Of a stretch of 64,000 nucleotides of DNA, positions 23,141-36,600 are shown piece after piece. The notes below the pieces were generated by a model that saw only the letters and a list, made by a program, of their open reading frames with translations, did no database searches and was not told where the DNA came from. Position 1 is the stretch's first letter; each line of letters opens with the position of its first letter. The stretch is from Spirodela intermedia. Taxonomy: Eukaryota; Streptophyta; Magnoliopsida; Alismatales; Araceae. The position numbers were made by a program, and so were the translations under genes. The DNA is taken from contig LR746272.1 of NCBI GenBank assembly GCA_902729315.2, positions 10,224,327 to 10,288,326 on the forward strand, given 5' to 3'.

Positions 23141-26100
23141 GAGTGGGGGAGGGAGAGAGAGAGAGAGGTTGCTACTTAGGGGAGCTGGATGAAGTCGGGT
23201 AATAAACGATAGTGTAGAAAATCTCTTGGTAAACTTGTAAAATGGATCATTAAATATTCAAATTTAACTCATAAATTAGTTTATCACATTTAAGTAAGTT
23301 CATAATATTAGTTAGAAATTACTTTTCACATCAACGTTCAAAAAATTTATATTAATTGGCTCTAGGCATTGTCATAGATTGACAAAACTCCAAAATATGT
23401 TCTACATATCTAGACTCCTTCAAACTTACATATCTATATCATGAGTGGAGTCTTGTGTGGACAATCCAGGAGAAGTAGACCATAACCAAACTTGTTTTGA
23501 TTTTTTTAGCCTAATTATAGACCATGAGTGGAGTCCTGTGTGGACGATCCAAAACAAGTTTCCCAATGGTTTGGAGAATGAATCAGGAGATGACAAAGAA
23601 TTAAGAGCCTCCTTTGACGTTCATTCTTGTGATTTTCTTTCTTCTTGTAGATGGTGCAAACAATAGGCAGAAAGCATCAATACATGACTCCTATTTCTTA
23701 TAATCGACATTGACTTGTGACCACTTCAAGCTATTAATAATGGTTTGAAATGAAAGGAGGGGTTGAATAGAGTCCCTTATTCAACCTTCCCTTGACTTGA
23801 ACCTGGATGTTTCTTGTTTCATGATTTTTTGTATCATTTGCCTCAAATAATAGATAATTCCTAAATCACATGTCCAAGAAAAAACATAGATTGGCATATG
23901 TACTTCTCTTTAATGTTTGAATGCTGTTTCCTTGAAATTGGGAAACACATTTCTCAAGAATCCTCATTAAAAACAAATTTTCTTGTGCCTTTTTTATTTT
24001 GTAGAAGCACATCTAAATCCATATTTTCTCTTGTAGTAAGAGGTCTAAGCAAAAAGCATGAAGTGGTAAAAGGATTGTGTTCATTTTTCCTAACACTTTG
24101 AAAAAGTTCTGATTTTCAGGAAAAATATTCTTTAATTACATCAATTTGGTGTTCTTCAATTAGATTTGTAAAGAGCTACATTAACTCTAATACTCATACG
24201 ACCACATTGCCCATGTGAAAAAGATGATCTTAGTACTTTGAGAACTTGCTCAAAAGTAGTTGTGTTGTATAGTGTAAGTGATTATCAGAAAAATATTCAC
24301 TCTCAGTAAAAAGTTTAGAAACATAACGTTGACAGCATGATGCCCCATATACCAAGTTAAAATTTGAGCATATTAGGATAAGTAAATGTTTTTATGAATT
24401 TAAATTTCGAAGATAGAAAGATATCTAAACCCATTTTTGAGTTAATATTTTAATACCTAATCTTCTCAAAACCCATACATGGGGTTAAATTTCGAAAGTA
24501 AAAGATGTCTAAACTCATTGATAGGTTAAACTTTGACCATATGTGGAAGCCATTCATCTTGCTGAATTTTGGGTGTGAAAATGTGATCAATTTCAAAGGC
24601 TGTGAAGTTATTAAAATGAGTAAATATATTTTGAAACTAAAATTTTAAAAATTACAAAGATGTGTAAGCTATTCATTGAGTTAAATAATGATTCAGATAT
24701 GTAAATAGGTTTATATATTCAAACTCTCTACATGAGTTTAAAAAATCTAAATAATAGATAATAAAATAATTATCTGCACATTTTGAGCCATCCACTAGGA
24801 AAGACCCCAATCACTAGAGGCCCCACTAACTTTCTAAACTTGAGAATTTATTGTGGTTCCTATGACTAGGTAATATGCGTTAAAACATAATTTTGATGGG
24901 GCTCTATTTAGTAAATTGTAATTTTGTTGAAACCATGTTGAAAACATAAAAGGCTATGTAGTTTCACTTAATACGGCCTTTTTCTCTTTTTTAGTTGAAC
25001 TTTTAGGTTTCTATAAGTGTCACATTTAAATTTCGTAGTGCCTTCTCAATCTTGTTGTTGTGAATGTTTGATTTCGCATAAACCTTATTATAAAGGCCAT
25101 CTTCATATTTTTATTAAATCATATATAACTACAAAGATATTATGGCAAACTAAGCTAATTATTGATGCATAGTTAACACCCCAAAAAACCCCTCGTCAGC
25201 TTCGTTTTTGGCAAGAGAATTTGATAACAAGTGCTCGAGTTCGGGATTTTCAACTCTCTTCACGATTCATTAAATAGATGATAACACCTCTCTATCCAAA
25301 AGCATGCGATGTGACCATGCCTTTCGCCTTTGTTTCTCCCGAGGGATTCATAAGTGCCTGGGGCAACTCACTTCCTTCCTCATCATGAGAGTTGTAAGTA
25401 CTGACGGAACCAGACCCTTCTCTCCTTTTATATTCATCAGCTCGCATTTCTCATTCACAATATCTGGACACTTAGCAAATGAGATATTCTAGGAATGTAT
25501 CATGGAGTTAAAAGTATGGACTAAAATCGATGCCGACGATGGTTTTTGGGGAGTTACAAGTCCTGTCACAAAAACGAGGGTTTACTGATAATTGGGTTAA
25601 CTTATAGGAAGCTAGAACGAAAAATCCAAATTGAAATCTATTTGACGAAAATAATAAGTCAGGGAGTTTCTGAGGATTAATGACTCATTTAGCTATGTTT
25701 TGACCAAATAACAACCTAATAAAGAAAGTATATTAATTCCTTGATTAAACGAGTACAAACGTGCAACAAAAATGAAAATAGGGGCGCCCACACAATTTCT
25801 CAGTTCTCTAGTTATTCATCCTAGTTGTTATGGTTGAAAACGGGAGAAAATTCAAGGAATGTGGTAAGTCAGTAGGATTATTACCTTTCTCTTATCCTTG
25901 GTTCGATAAAATTCAAGAAAGTATTAATGGCTTGAGTAGGGTTCAGATGGGACGAGCCTCTGCCCCTGGTGTCTCTCTCACTTGTCACGGCCCCCTTTCC
26001 AGGTAGACCCCCCACCCTTTGCTATCCTAGTGACCAGACCTTGTCCTGGCCTCCATCCATCCGCTGCCGCTTTCTGATTGTCTCCTCCCCCTTCTTCTTT

Positions 26101-26841
26101 TCAATTCTTCATCTCCGCTCGTGATCCATCCCCTCCGCGTCCATCCAGCAGGTCAACCCACTTCTCTTCCACCCACCGGTCGACGTAATACCAATCCTCC
26201 TCTCTCCCATCCACCGGCCCACGCGATGCCGCTCCCCCCCACATCAATTTCTACTCCTCCAACACCTCCCCTGACGGCCTCAACCCGAAGTCCCCCAAAA
26301 CACCCAACGTCAATACACCGAGATAGAGAAGCTGGCTGGACCAGCCCCAAGCTTCACAAGGTTCCGGCATTAAATTTAGTCAAGAAGTAACCATGTCTAG
26401 GATGGGTTTGGCAAGGCACAGACGGGGGGCGGGGGAGAGGACGGGGGAGGAGAGAGAGGAGAGAGAGAGAGAGTACTAGTAATAAACACATAATTATTCT
26501 AGAGAACAGTCGGCACAACTTGACAGTGCGGAAATTATGACCAAGGGACTTTGATGTCCATCTTTCAATAATGATTACCGAGTAGTCTTTAGAAATAAAA
26601 GTCTCCTCCTTCTGGCCCTCAAGAGTTCAAGGGCGTCCAGACTGTAGAGATGTACAGGTTATGCACAAGAGTTACTGAACCTATTGGTGACTCGAGACTG
26701 GACTAGACGTATCGGAACAATTATGGCAGGCTTCCATAGAGTTCATAGTTAATCCAAGTTCGCAAGGCCCAAAGAGAAGAGGGGATGAGTCTACCTCCTG
26801 CCCTCCTATTTAAGAGTGATCGCCAAGGGAGCGTCGTACCG
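23141..26841. other. AT-rich intergenic DNA with minor repeats
   Basis: No gene was recognised. A near-identical 29-base element (CATGAGTGGAGTC then TGTGTGGA) occurs at about 23440 and 23523. A C-rich, proline-coding stretch lies at 25950-26390 and an imperfect GA tract at about 26440-26473. The open frames over the C-rich stretch are low in complexity and are not called. Confidence 0.5.
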
Positions 26842-27270
26842 TCAAGAACACGAGATCCGGGCAGCGGTGGTCGTGAAGCGGTCTGAAACAGACTTTCCCA
26901 CCGCCGGTGAGCCCAAGTCCTTCTCGTGGGACTCCAGGATCGTGGGAAGGCCGCCGTTGACGGGGTGCAAGCCGCGGTAGGCATCGCCTTCGTGGCCCCA
27001 GCCGTCTGATCCCGCTTCGGCTGCGGGTTTCACCCGGAAGAAAGACCGGAAGAGCTTCCGGACGATGGACTTCGGGTTACCGGAGGGCTTCTTCGGCTGC
27101 GTGCTTCGGTGGGGTAAGGGGACGTACCGATCGTGCGGCATGGAGTACGACCTCGAGGAGATGGCTGAGTCCAGCCGCCGCTCGAATGATTTCAGCTCGA
27201 AGGAGTCGTAGAGGTTGCTGCCGCAGTCCCAGACCGGTGGTCGCTTAGACTCCGGCGCACGGGCCCCCAT
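26842..27270 (-). CDS. Conserved plant protein of unknown function (WDCGSxLYDSFEL type)
   Basis: Single-exon frame of 142 residues. It has the signature WDCGSNLYDSFELKSFERRL (about residues 14-33) followed by SAISSRSYSMPH, a pattern I recognise from small plant proteins without assigned function. The middle is basic (KSIVRKLFRSFFRVKP) and the tail is low in complexity. No signal peptide or membrane segment is seen, so it is probably soluble. A TATA element (CTCTATATAA, 27389-27398) lies about 120 bp upstream of the ATG, and high coding GC contrasts with the flanks. No role is claimed. Confidence 0.75.
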   Translation of the reverse strand: MGARAPESKRPPVWDCGSNLYDSFELKSFERRLDSAISSRSYSMPHDRYVPLPHRSTQPKKPSGNPKSIVRKLFRSFFRVKPAAEAGSDGWGHEGDAYRGLHPVNGGLPTILESHEKDLGSPAVGKSVSDRFTTTAARISCS

Positions 27271-27388
27271 CTCGTCCTGGGGGAGCAGATTAGCAAGAAG
27301 AGAGGAGAGCGGTGGAGAAAGAAATTAGAAGGGAAAGAAAGCAGGGGCTGGAGGAAGGGAGGCAGTAAAGAAAGCAGGGCTTTCTGTG

Positions 27389-27398
27389 TTATATAGAG
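27389..27398 (-). promoter_or_regulatory. TATA box of the WDCGS-type gene
   Basis: CTCTATATAA on the minus strand, about 120 bp before the ATG at 27270. Confidence 0.5.
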
Positions 27399-27419
27399 GC
27401 CCTTTAACTTTCTAAATGT

Positions 27420-28922
27420 TTGGTGACTGTTCTTACGCGTTGGCTACGACGAGGAAGCACTACGGCCTCTTCGTCTCCGGCATTAAACACCTTTGAACAG
27501 CCTGGTACATTAATGCCAAGGTCGGCATCTCTTCACCGTTTCTTTTCTTCTCGTGTTCGTTGTCACGATACAGTGGTTGACTCATGGAAAGGAGTATTTT
27601 TGCAATAATCTGATATATATGTTTAATTTCAGATGAGGAAAATACTCGTCTCTTTTGGGGAAGATAAAGTGAGACTATGATTGTTTTAGGGCGAACTATA
27701 AAGATCTAGAAAGATAGTTGTTAGGCGGCCAAACAGGTGCAGCGACCCTCAGAGCCGATCAGAAAAGAGAGCTCAGTTTCGGGTTAAGCTTTCGTGAACG
27801 GATACGACTCTATAATATATATTATTTGAGCATGATCATCTATAATGTTTTTATTTGAGCATGATCTAACATCTGAAGTCATAACGTACCATTGAAAAAC
27901 CTCTTTCAAGTCCTGCGTTGTCGTGAAACGATGGGCAGCTCGGCGGATTCCGACTCGCAAGAGCTGTCCACTCGGTTAACTTTGTGGAAGGTGGGGGTCA
28001 AACTAAGGAAATAGTCAAGACGCCCCGTGCATAGCTACGATAATTTTCAGACGAAGGAAATGGTCAAAGTTGAAACATGGGCTCTTTTACCAAGGATTTC
28101 TCTATCCGCTGTCGGATTCCTTTACTGAAAAAGGCAGGTTTTCTGACCTAGAGGCGAGGTTGTCATCAGGTCCGTTAATCGTCGGTGATCGGTATTTCTT
28201 GTTCATCTGTCGGCAGGGTCAACTGTTATCGACGAGTGGAAACCGATGGACATGGGGAATGTTTAATATAGACCTAAACGTATAATGAGCACATGCAAGA
28301 GCACCCGTACCAAACTTTGGAAAGCGATGGGCAAGAGGATATAGATTAAATAAATAGTGGGTAGGGAGGCAATGTCTCTCAAGAAGCTTGTTTGTTTACC
28401 TGTCGATCGGAATTACTTAAAATCTCAACTCCATCTTTCTAATTATTCTTCTAAAACTAATTTTTCTGTTCCTTTAGTTGACTTCTGAGAAACCTCGTCG
28501 TTTTGTTGTCTTTCATGTGTATCATCGAATGACATAAACCAAGACATTTTGAAGCATCTAATTTCTCATGAAGCTTAAAAATAAAGGGATCCCAGAGAGG
28601 TGGAACAACTTACCCTTTGAAGATCATAGGGACAGTAAGAAATCGATCTTCTTGTGGGTAACTGCATTTTTGGTTGAAAGCGTTGACATACTGTGACTCG
28701 TGGTTCGACGGCGTAAACTCTGGACTACTGCGGCGTTTGAACTTCGATTAAGCTGACTGATCAGTGTCGGATCCTCACATCGTATTGATTGATAAGTGAT
28801 AACTTGTTCTTACAGTATGTTTTTCAGCTTGTGGAGGGTCGCAATGAGATTCATAGGGCTGTTGCACTGTCATGTGGAGAAATCAACAAAACCTTTAAAA
28901 ACTGTCGGTAGCATTCCGACGA
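27420..28922. other. Intergenic region
   Basis: No gene was recognised. A direct repeat (TTATTTGAGCATGATC) occurs near 27825 and 27852. The right end should include the 3' untranslated region of the transporter gene. Confidence 0.5.
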
Positions 28923-31107
28923 CTAATCCACCACATCGTTGCTGAAGAGCTTGAACTTGTGGGCATCGAGCACCAGTTTCCTGATAGAAGAGAAGGCGCC
29001 CATAATCCCCGTGCAGGTAAATACTACCATTATGGAGACGTTGACCCAGTAGACCCCCGACGCCCTCGGAGGCTTTAGGGCCGTGTTGTACAGGAGCATG
29101 GGGAGAACGAAGTCCAGGGGTATGAAGCCTACGGCTCCGACGACGCCGTTGATGTCTCCAAAGAACGGCAGCATAGCCGCCACGAACGCGCAGGCGATCA
29201 TATACAATGATCGCAGGATCAGCCTCGGGATGAGATTCCTCTTCGAGAACTTGCCTCGACCTGGGTCCGCTGACTTCTTCTCCATAATCTCGTAGGCGAC
29301 TAGAGAGTAGACCTGTGTCGGAATGGCGATCAGTACCAATCGGTTGGCTTCGTGAGGGCCGAGACGCCTTCTGCGCTTGAGGACTCACCAGACCAATGGA
29401 GAAGAGTTGCAGCAGCACGAAGACGGCTGCGAGGCCGAGTAGCCATGTGGGAGCCAATGAGGGGCCCTCGTCCGGCATGAGCGTCTTGAGGACGTTCGAG
29501 TTGACTTTGTTCCCGAATGCCCAGTACCCTGACACCGCGGTCGGGTAGAACGTGATGCCGATCACGGTGTAACACAGGGTGAGACCTTTCACCATCTTCC
29601 CCGTTGCCGGTGGCGCCACGGTAGCCTGCGTGGAGTTCCATCGATGTCAAATACGTATCATGGCTTCTACCCCTATAGCAGCCAGCATAGATCCAGGTTC
29701 ATGTAGTGTAAATATCATCTATGGCATCGTCAACTATTTGGAAAAGCAGAGGGGGGCCATCGATCTCACCTGAATCTCCGGTAGTATCCCATTACCGAAA
29801 ATGGAGGCCAGAATTGATATGGATGTGAATATATTGAACGTCCGAGTGGACTTCGAGTCATCAAGTGAGAAGTCCTTCCGTGGAGCCTTCCCCGAGTAAC
29901 CTGAGCCAGGGGTCAGAACGAATAATTCATCGACGTGAGATCATTGATTCGTGCATATATAATCATCAAACAAGTTAACAGATGACAAAACAAAAGCACG
30001 GTGCTCTGTGAATCCTAATATGGAAATTATCATATCTTTTTGTGGGTTTTTTGCTTCTCATGAAAGGTAGCGTATTAAAAGAAAAGAAAAACGCATAAAT
30101 ATTAAAATATAAAAAATCGCATTTTTTTTTATCAATTTCCTTAATTGTATTTACTCGCAAAGGCAATACTGAATCTATGATTCTAACTCCGGTGTTCCAC
30201 ACGAGAGTTCAGGGGGTAGTCATCCGAACCTGCCATGATGGAGCCAGCAACCACCAGAGACGTGTATCCTAAGCTCAGAAGAAGGGAGCCGAGGTTTATA
30301 TATCTGAGGGAGTGGAAAGATGGGAGCTGAGAGAGGAGGATCATGACCACAGTCACCATCCCGATGAACTGGTAGAGCTTCAGGGAACTATCCGGATGCA
30401 GACTGGAAAAGATAAGCTGGTCCCCGGATTCCATTCGGAGGTGACAATGAATGGTTAGCGGAGTGGAATCCAAGCAAGGAAATGACTTGATGGGTTGGGA
30501 ATTCTCGTGGTACCGCATACCTTGAGAGCCTCCCCTGAGAGCAATATGCAGCCTATCGCTACACCCGTGTTCACCGCCGCCTGTACGAAGACCACAAAGT
30601 AGAGCATCCACCCCGCGCCTGAACGACCCAGGTGAAGAGCCATCCACAGAGAAGGAAGAACAGCAAGAGAAGCATGATTCAACAAGTACCCAGAACGTCT
30701 GCCGCGAGCTCCCTGAATCTGATGTGCCGGCGGCCCTGCTGCTCGCAGTGATCGAGGACCTTGACCATGAGGAAGTAGGAGTAGAAGGTGACGACGGCCA
30801 CACCAGTAAGCGAGACCAAGCCGAGCCCCCATCCCATTCCCCTGAAGGCGTAAGGAAGTGTGAGGATCGTCGGCCCGACGATCGCCGTCGTCAGGTGGAA
30901 GCCGGCGTGCCACCAGGTCCCTGAAAGGACGAAGGAAACAGCGGCGTCACAGGAACGATCTCCCCCCCTCCCCTTCTCCCTCCACACACATTATTCTTCC
31001 CCGCTTAGACCTTTAGACGCGAGCACGAAGGTCGCCCCAGCATCGCCGCCGCGTTCCGCCTTGGATAGCCCGTTGACGGAGCCCTCCGCCGCCGGTGGTC
31101 CTGCCAT
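28923..31107 (-). CDS. Amino acid/GABA permease, probable GABA transporter 2 type
   Basis: Seven exons: 31107-31011, 30920-30690, 30618-30521, 30416-30230, 29900-29770, 29625-29389 and 29312-28923. They sum to 1,371 nt (456 residues; Arabidopsis At5g41800 has about 452). All introns are GT/AG and phases join. It is an AAAP-family permease with about eleven membrane segments. Marks in order are [101 protein letters not shown] and FSIRKL-type loop [15 protein letters not shown]. It should move amino acids or GABA with protons across a membrane; substrate is by family only. A downstream donor in exon 4 would lengthen the loop, but the chosen donor matches the family length exactly. A CACGTG box lies about 300 bp upstream. 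Confidence 0.95.
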
Positions 31108-31405
31108 CGCCGAGAGGAGGAGCTCCGGCATCTATAAGCTCTGACGGCGATCCTCCGATGGGGAATAGCGATCCGCTGTTCCGCTTATCGATCTTCCGGC
31201 TAAACGATCGAACTTGTCCTCTCGGGAACAGAAACGATTTGGCGTGAAGGTACTTCCGACTCTCTGCTGAAGTGCGCGCGGCACCGCATCGGTGTGGCGG
31301 GCCGCACTGTCATGACGGAAAGGTCGCATCTTTGGAGGGGGGGATCCCTGGTAGCGTATATGGACGATCTGATCCGCCTCCGGGGGCGAGTAATTAGGAC
31401 GTCGC

Positions 31406-31411
31406 CACGTG
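31406..31411. promoter_or_regulatory. G-box upstream of the GABA transporter-like gene
   Basis: CACGTG about 300 bp upstream of the ATG at 31107; a typical bZIP/bHLH binding core. Function is inferred. Confidence 0.35.
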
Positions 31412-31419
31412 CCCGGCCC

Positions 31420-32089
31420 ACGTTGGTCAATGAGATAAATATTTACGGCCTGCAGTTTTCAGAAAGACGCGGCACCTGCGCCTAATGAATGATCACTTGA
31501 ACGACGTTGGTGTGAGTAAGTCAACTACTCGCTTTAAATACCCCATTGTTCATTATCTCTACTTAAATGATCCAGATTCAGATCACGACTCGCAGAAATG
31601 ATGTAGTCGTGTGGTTGACCGTGGTGAGCATTATGTACGTGAATTTCCTGAATTATCAACCAATTTGTTGACTCTGAACGCTGGATCAACGTCACTACGT
31701 TTGATTTATTATGGTACATGTAGATCCTTAAGGGAATTGTTGTGCATTGACTACACTATATGCTGACGTAATAAATGGTCTGAAATACCAAAATTTGAAA
31801 ATATTTAATAATTAATCCACTTAAAACTGAATCATATTGGAAGTTTTTTTTTATAAAAAAGATCGAAAATGCCCACTAAAAAAATATAATGAAAAGAACA
31901 TTCTTTGGAGACAAATGATTTTTTTAATCAGTATTTCCGTTTAATTAGGTGACGTGGATTTGTGCGCGGTCCGACAAGCCGAGCGGTCCACGTAGGAGAA
32001 CCTACGTGTCCGAGAACGACGCCGCCTCAACGCTGAAGGAGAAGCAAAGCGGCGGCTAGTGAAGCGGACCCCGTCGATCGGGGGCTTCC
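31420..32089. other. Divergent intergenic region
   Basis: It separates the minus-strand transporter from the plus-strand membrane protein gene and so should contain both promoters. Several ACGT cores (for example CCACGTAGG and CTACGTGTC near 31990-32010) lie close to the plus-strand gene. Confidence 0.4.
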
Positions 32090-32437
32090 ATGGCGGAAGA
32101 GAAGCAGCGGCGGAGCCCCGCAGGGGTGGCGACGGAAGCGGCTCCTCCGCCGGCGACGCCGCTGTCCGTCGGAGAGGCGCCACCGAGGAAGCCTCACTTC
32201 CCCAACCCGCCGGATCCCTTCAATCCCGATCCGGCGACCCTGCGGGACCAGTGGCGGTACGCCATCCGGCAGTACAGCCGGTGGTACTCCCAGGCCTGGG
32301 GCACCGCCATCCTCGCCGGCGTCTCCTTCTTCGCCCTCGGTTGGTTCATCAAGGGGTCCAACCCGCTACCTTCCAGGGCTCGCGACGGCGACGAGGACTC
32401 CGGGGATTCGTCGTCGCTGGTGGCCACCGGCCAATGA
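32090..32437 (+). CDS. Small conserved plant membrane protein
   Basis: 115 residues in one exon. The N-terminal third is Ala/Pro-rich, then PHFPNPPDPFNPDPATLRDQ and RYAIRQYSRWYSQAWGTA lead into one hydrophobic segment (about residues 70-88, ILAGVSFFALGWFIKG). The tail is acidic (DGDEDSGDSSS). The core is familiar from uncharacterised plant proteins of this size; no function is known to me. The start is the first ATG with good context (CTTCCATGGCGG). Shortly after the stop, AACGGTAAGA makes a good donor, and an acceptor preceded by a T-rich tract is at about 32995, so a 3' UTR intron is likely. The junction would be within about 10 nt of the stop, too close to trigger nonsense-mediated decay. 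Confidence 0.8.
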   Translation: MAEEKQRRSPAGVATEAAPPPATPLSVGEAPPRKPHFPNPPDPFNPDPATLRDQWRYAIRQYSRWYSQAWGTAILAGVSFFALGWFIKGSNPLPSRARDGDEDSGDSSSLVATGQ

Positions 32438-32449
32438 GAACGGTAAGAC

Positions 32450-33684
32450 ATCCCGCCGAAATCCCCTGAGATCCGATCGCCCATAGCGTTTCCATGGCCG
32501 ATGTCATCGATTCAGCGAGCATCGCGTGGTGATTGGACGCGAATTTCAGGCATTGAATCTGGTTAATCTCCGCGGTAGATCTGGTTTATTTTTGCGAGCA
32601 TTTAATGTCACTAAGATCACCTCGGAAATCTTCGGATATATCTGAAGAACTCCACTGCCTGCGATGAGATATCTAATGCACATCTTCTCCAAACCATCGC
32701 TGGAAACACCACAAGGATCATTGTGCCGTCGATCACCATATCCCAGTCGCTTGGGTGTGGGAACTCAGATCGATTCCTTGATTCCAGGTTATTATTATCC
32801 TGTTTAGCGCAGAGTGGACACATTTTCGTATGGTTTTTCACTGCTGTATTCCGAGTAAAATCGGGATCTCTCATACTCTTCTAAGAACCATGTTCTCCAG
32901 GGGGATTCAACGCGGAATAAAACCCTTCTCCCATGCCTCCCAAATAACCTCTCATAAGAGAACATCAATCGTTGTAATTTATCTATTTTTTCAGGTTTGA
33001 CTTTCCCGCTCTTCCCTGCGAATTATCGTCTATGAACTGCAATGTTGACTCCAAGCTGCATGTTCTCTGTGCCCAGGTGGATCTGTGGAAGCTTGACTTT
33101 CAGAGATTCAGATCTGTGGATAGGACGAGCCACTGCGGAGGATGGGAAGGCAAAACTCGATAAGAGTAAGCTTGAAGTTCTTTTTATGAACTCTGCCTGT
33201 AAAGAGTAATGGCAGAATGGTGCAGGGCATTGGAAAAAGAAATCGTTCGAAGATCTCCATTTCCATGTTTAGAAAACTTTTCTGTAATTTGGCTGACCGA
33301 AGCAATGCGCTTAGATCTTGATCTATACGACTACAAACTGCCCTTTAAAAAGGTGTCAAGGTCAACGGCGCCTGAATATTTTTTTAGCACTAAACCACTT
33401 CAACAAAATACGATTCACAGTCGGCCAGAACTCACCAAGAGCACAGGGGGTCGAGTGACCAGGCGACTTCCCGTTGACTTTCGATAACCGACGTCAATAT
33501 TACAGACAACTGAGGATCGGAAAAAATCACAGCCACAGCAGACAGCTTCAGATATTACACCGACCAGAGATTGAGGACGATTATTTCTCTAATGCGCAAG
33601 AACAGGACCGACGGATGCAGAGGACGAGGAGGGAGGGGTCAAGAATTCGTCTTGAGGTCTTTAGCCTGGGACCGTTATGCGACA
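32450..33684. other. Convergent intergenic region
   Basis: Probably the 3' UTR, with an intron (about 32444-32996), of the plus-strand membrane protein gene, then the 3' flank of the minus-strand TBL gene. No coding pattern was seen; open frames are short. Confidence 0.4.
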
Positions 33685-36600
33685 TCAGCGTCTGTCGTTC
33701 AAAACCATCTCCATCAGGAGATCGTTCCAGTAGTCTATGGGCCCCGGCAAGCACCAGTGAAGGCAGTCGTTCTGAACCTTGGCGTTCTTATCCTCTGCAA
33801 ATGGATGGTAGGTTCTGTAGGCCCCCGGGTGCCCGTCCGGTCTCAGCAAGGACAGGTAGGTCGTGTCTATGAGCTTCAGCCGCGTGCCATTTCTGGGTGC
33901 TCGGCCAGCCGCCTTTTTGAACGCCGCCAACTCCACCTTCCTCAACACCCGGTCCACCTCCTTCATGCTCACTTCTCCTCCTTTGAATGGCACCGTTCTC
34001 TTGCAGGTACCCCCGTCGGACCATTCCCCGTTCTCGAAGTGGTCCGGCGTGGAAGTTCTGAAGAGGACGGTGGCCTTGTAGCCGGAGGAGGTGAGGTGGT
34101 GGAGAACCAGGTCGAGAACCTTGCGGTAGGCGTAGTCGTAGCCAAGCTCGGAGAGGTTCCTTCCAGGGCAGTAATGGCAGCCCACCAGCGTGTTGTTCTC
34201 CCAATAGAAGGCTGCCTTGGGGAACCATTTCCCTCCGGAGGCTATCACGTAATCGAATTGCCTCAGTTGCGAAATCCATCCCTCGTCAAGTGTGTCGAGA
34301 TGAAGCTGGATGTCCTTGCTCGACACACCATTCGGATCTTCAGAGATCTCGGCTTTGACCAGGAAGGGGGACCAGATCACAGAGAGGGTGAAGTTGTACG
34401 AGGAGAAGTACCATCTCCTTGACTTCCATTCCTCGTCGTGGTAAACCTCGATCGCTTTGTCTACCTGCCGGGCGCCACCATAGACGGATAGCATCAGATG
34501 CAGGATTCTAAGATATATTTATATTCCTTGCAAAAACATATTGTCAACTCGGTGGGTCAGGGGAACCTTGTTCTTGCTCTTCTTCTTCAACAAAAAAAAA
34601 AAAGAAAGAAAAAAAAGAGGCTAAAAGAGTCCAACATAATCTTTTCAATCGTAAACACACTGTTCGTATAATCTGAAAAGGGTAATGATAACTAGAGGGA
34701 GTCCATTAGACACAACCTAGGTAGCATCTTTAACTGCTGCATTATATCTTTAAGAAGATAAGTAGGACTTTATAACAAAATCACAAGCATCTGTGATATT
34801 TTGCGATGCAGTATGGTTTTTAGGACAATAACTCCCCAGTTTTCAATAAACTAGTGATTGCATGGGTAAATCAAGAAAAAAAAAAGTTTATGAATGTTTA
34901 AATATTCAACGCGTCAGCACCAAAAAAGTCGTCGCTGATATGTAATGTATCAGATTTACAACCCAGTTTGTTCATCCAAGAAAAATCTATGTATTTTCTC
35001 AATCAGATAATTACCAATCCTTGATTTGGTGCTGGATCGGAGTTAGTCATCCCAAATGATGGTCATTCCTGAAATTTCCCAAATCAGGAATCATCTCCTA
35101 TGAGTGAAATTTCTAGAATAAACTGGAATTCAAACAGTCAAAAAAGTTCAAGAACACACATGAATTGCAAGTACAGCCGTTTTCTGTACAATATGCCCGT
35201 TTAGTGCCACCATCTGCCCTAATTATTTGCTTATCCAGTTGGTTTCCATCTACTTCTCTATGTCTGAGAATTTAGCAAGCCCGAGGTACCTGCCAATCAG
35301 TCAAACAACAGAAGAATGGGCAGCAATATAGAGAACCCATGCGAATTACCCATGCAAGAAACTAATAGATTTCCTTCCTTCAACAGAACTTCAACGACAT
35401 TGATTTGGAGATTATGCCCTGACTTATCGGATTAGTTCTACAGGAATTGCTGCGTCTGATGAAACCCAAGTTAAGCAGCTATCAGGAGCAGGAGAAGAGA
35501 TTAGTGTACCTTTGAAAGGGAGGATGGAGTGTACCTTTGAAAGGAGACAGATTAGTGACTGCACGTGGTTGCGAGAGATGGAATCTCCGATAAATGCCCA
35601 CCACTTATTCCTCATGGCGTCGAGAAACCTCTCTGTATCGAAGAGGGGCAAATCACAGCCTTTGGGCTTCCATTTCCAGTAAAGGTAACCTGTGTCTGGT
35701 CGCCCATTGGTCCTACAGTTCTGATGAGCTTCGATTAGAAGGCAACTATCGTTGGTGTAAGCTGGCCCAGATGGATGAGGAATCCACTCCCCATCAAAAA
35801 GATCACATTTTTCTGCAAAACGTTTTAAGTGGATATTAAACCCAAGACAGTATGAAAATTTATATGAACATTGCAAAATATTTAGATACGTATGCATGAA
35901 TTAAAATTTGAAAACCCATCAAAATATTGGGCAGACCATTCCTTAAATGTATTCAATTTTAAGTGACTATACGTTGAAGATTAAAAAATCATTCATCTTT
36001 CAGTGCCAGACCCAAGTTCAATGGCACGCTCAACGTAAAAAGAAAGGAATAAATTGACAGGATAAAAAAATATATGAATGGATTCAATGCTTAATTTAGA
36101 TATTAACTGCCACAGAACCGTTTTCCCTCACGAGCTTTGCCCTCTTGCACTGATCCATTCTCATTCAGAAGTCAACAGATCATAATATCAATTGAACAGA
36201 AAAAAGAAATATTTAGCATCCACCGTACCTCTCTGGGGATCTTCATCTACCATATCAGGGATTGACATCTGGGCAGAAGCATTTTTATCTGGAGATGATG
36301 AGACTGGAAGAACAACAAGAAAATCATGTCACTGCGAGTAAACCCCCAGATTAAGAGCTACAGAAAATTCATATCAAGAGAATTGAGATGAATTTTTCCT
36401 TCAATAAGCAAGTCTTTTGTGCCGACATTGGAATGGGTTTTGATTCTTCTCCAAATATCGGCTAAGTGTTTATAATGCCACTTCATCCTATCGTGTTTCT
36501 CACGCACTACCCGTTTTCAACACAGATCTTGGTTCTCATCTTTTTTTCATTATGATCGAATTCGGACAACCACACTAAACAATGTTTCGTGATAGGATGA

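Noticed and set aside
26121-26390. Proline-rich 89-codon plus-strand frame
   Set aside because: C-rich simple-sequence composition explains it.
30183-30229. Extension of transporter exon 4 to a later stop or donor
   Set aside because: The donor at 30230/30229 gives exact family length and correct phase; the extension has no counterpart in the family.
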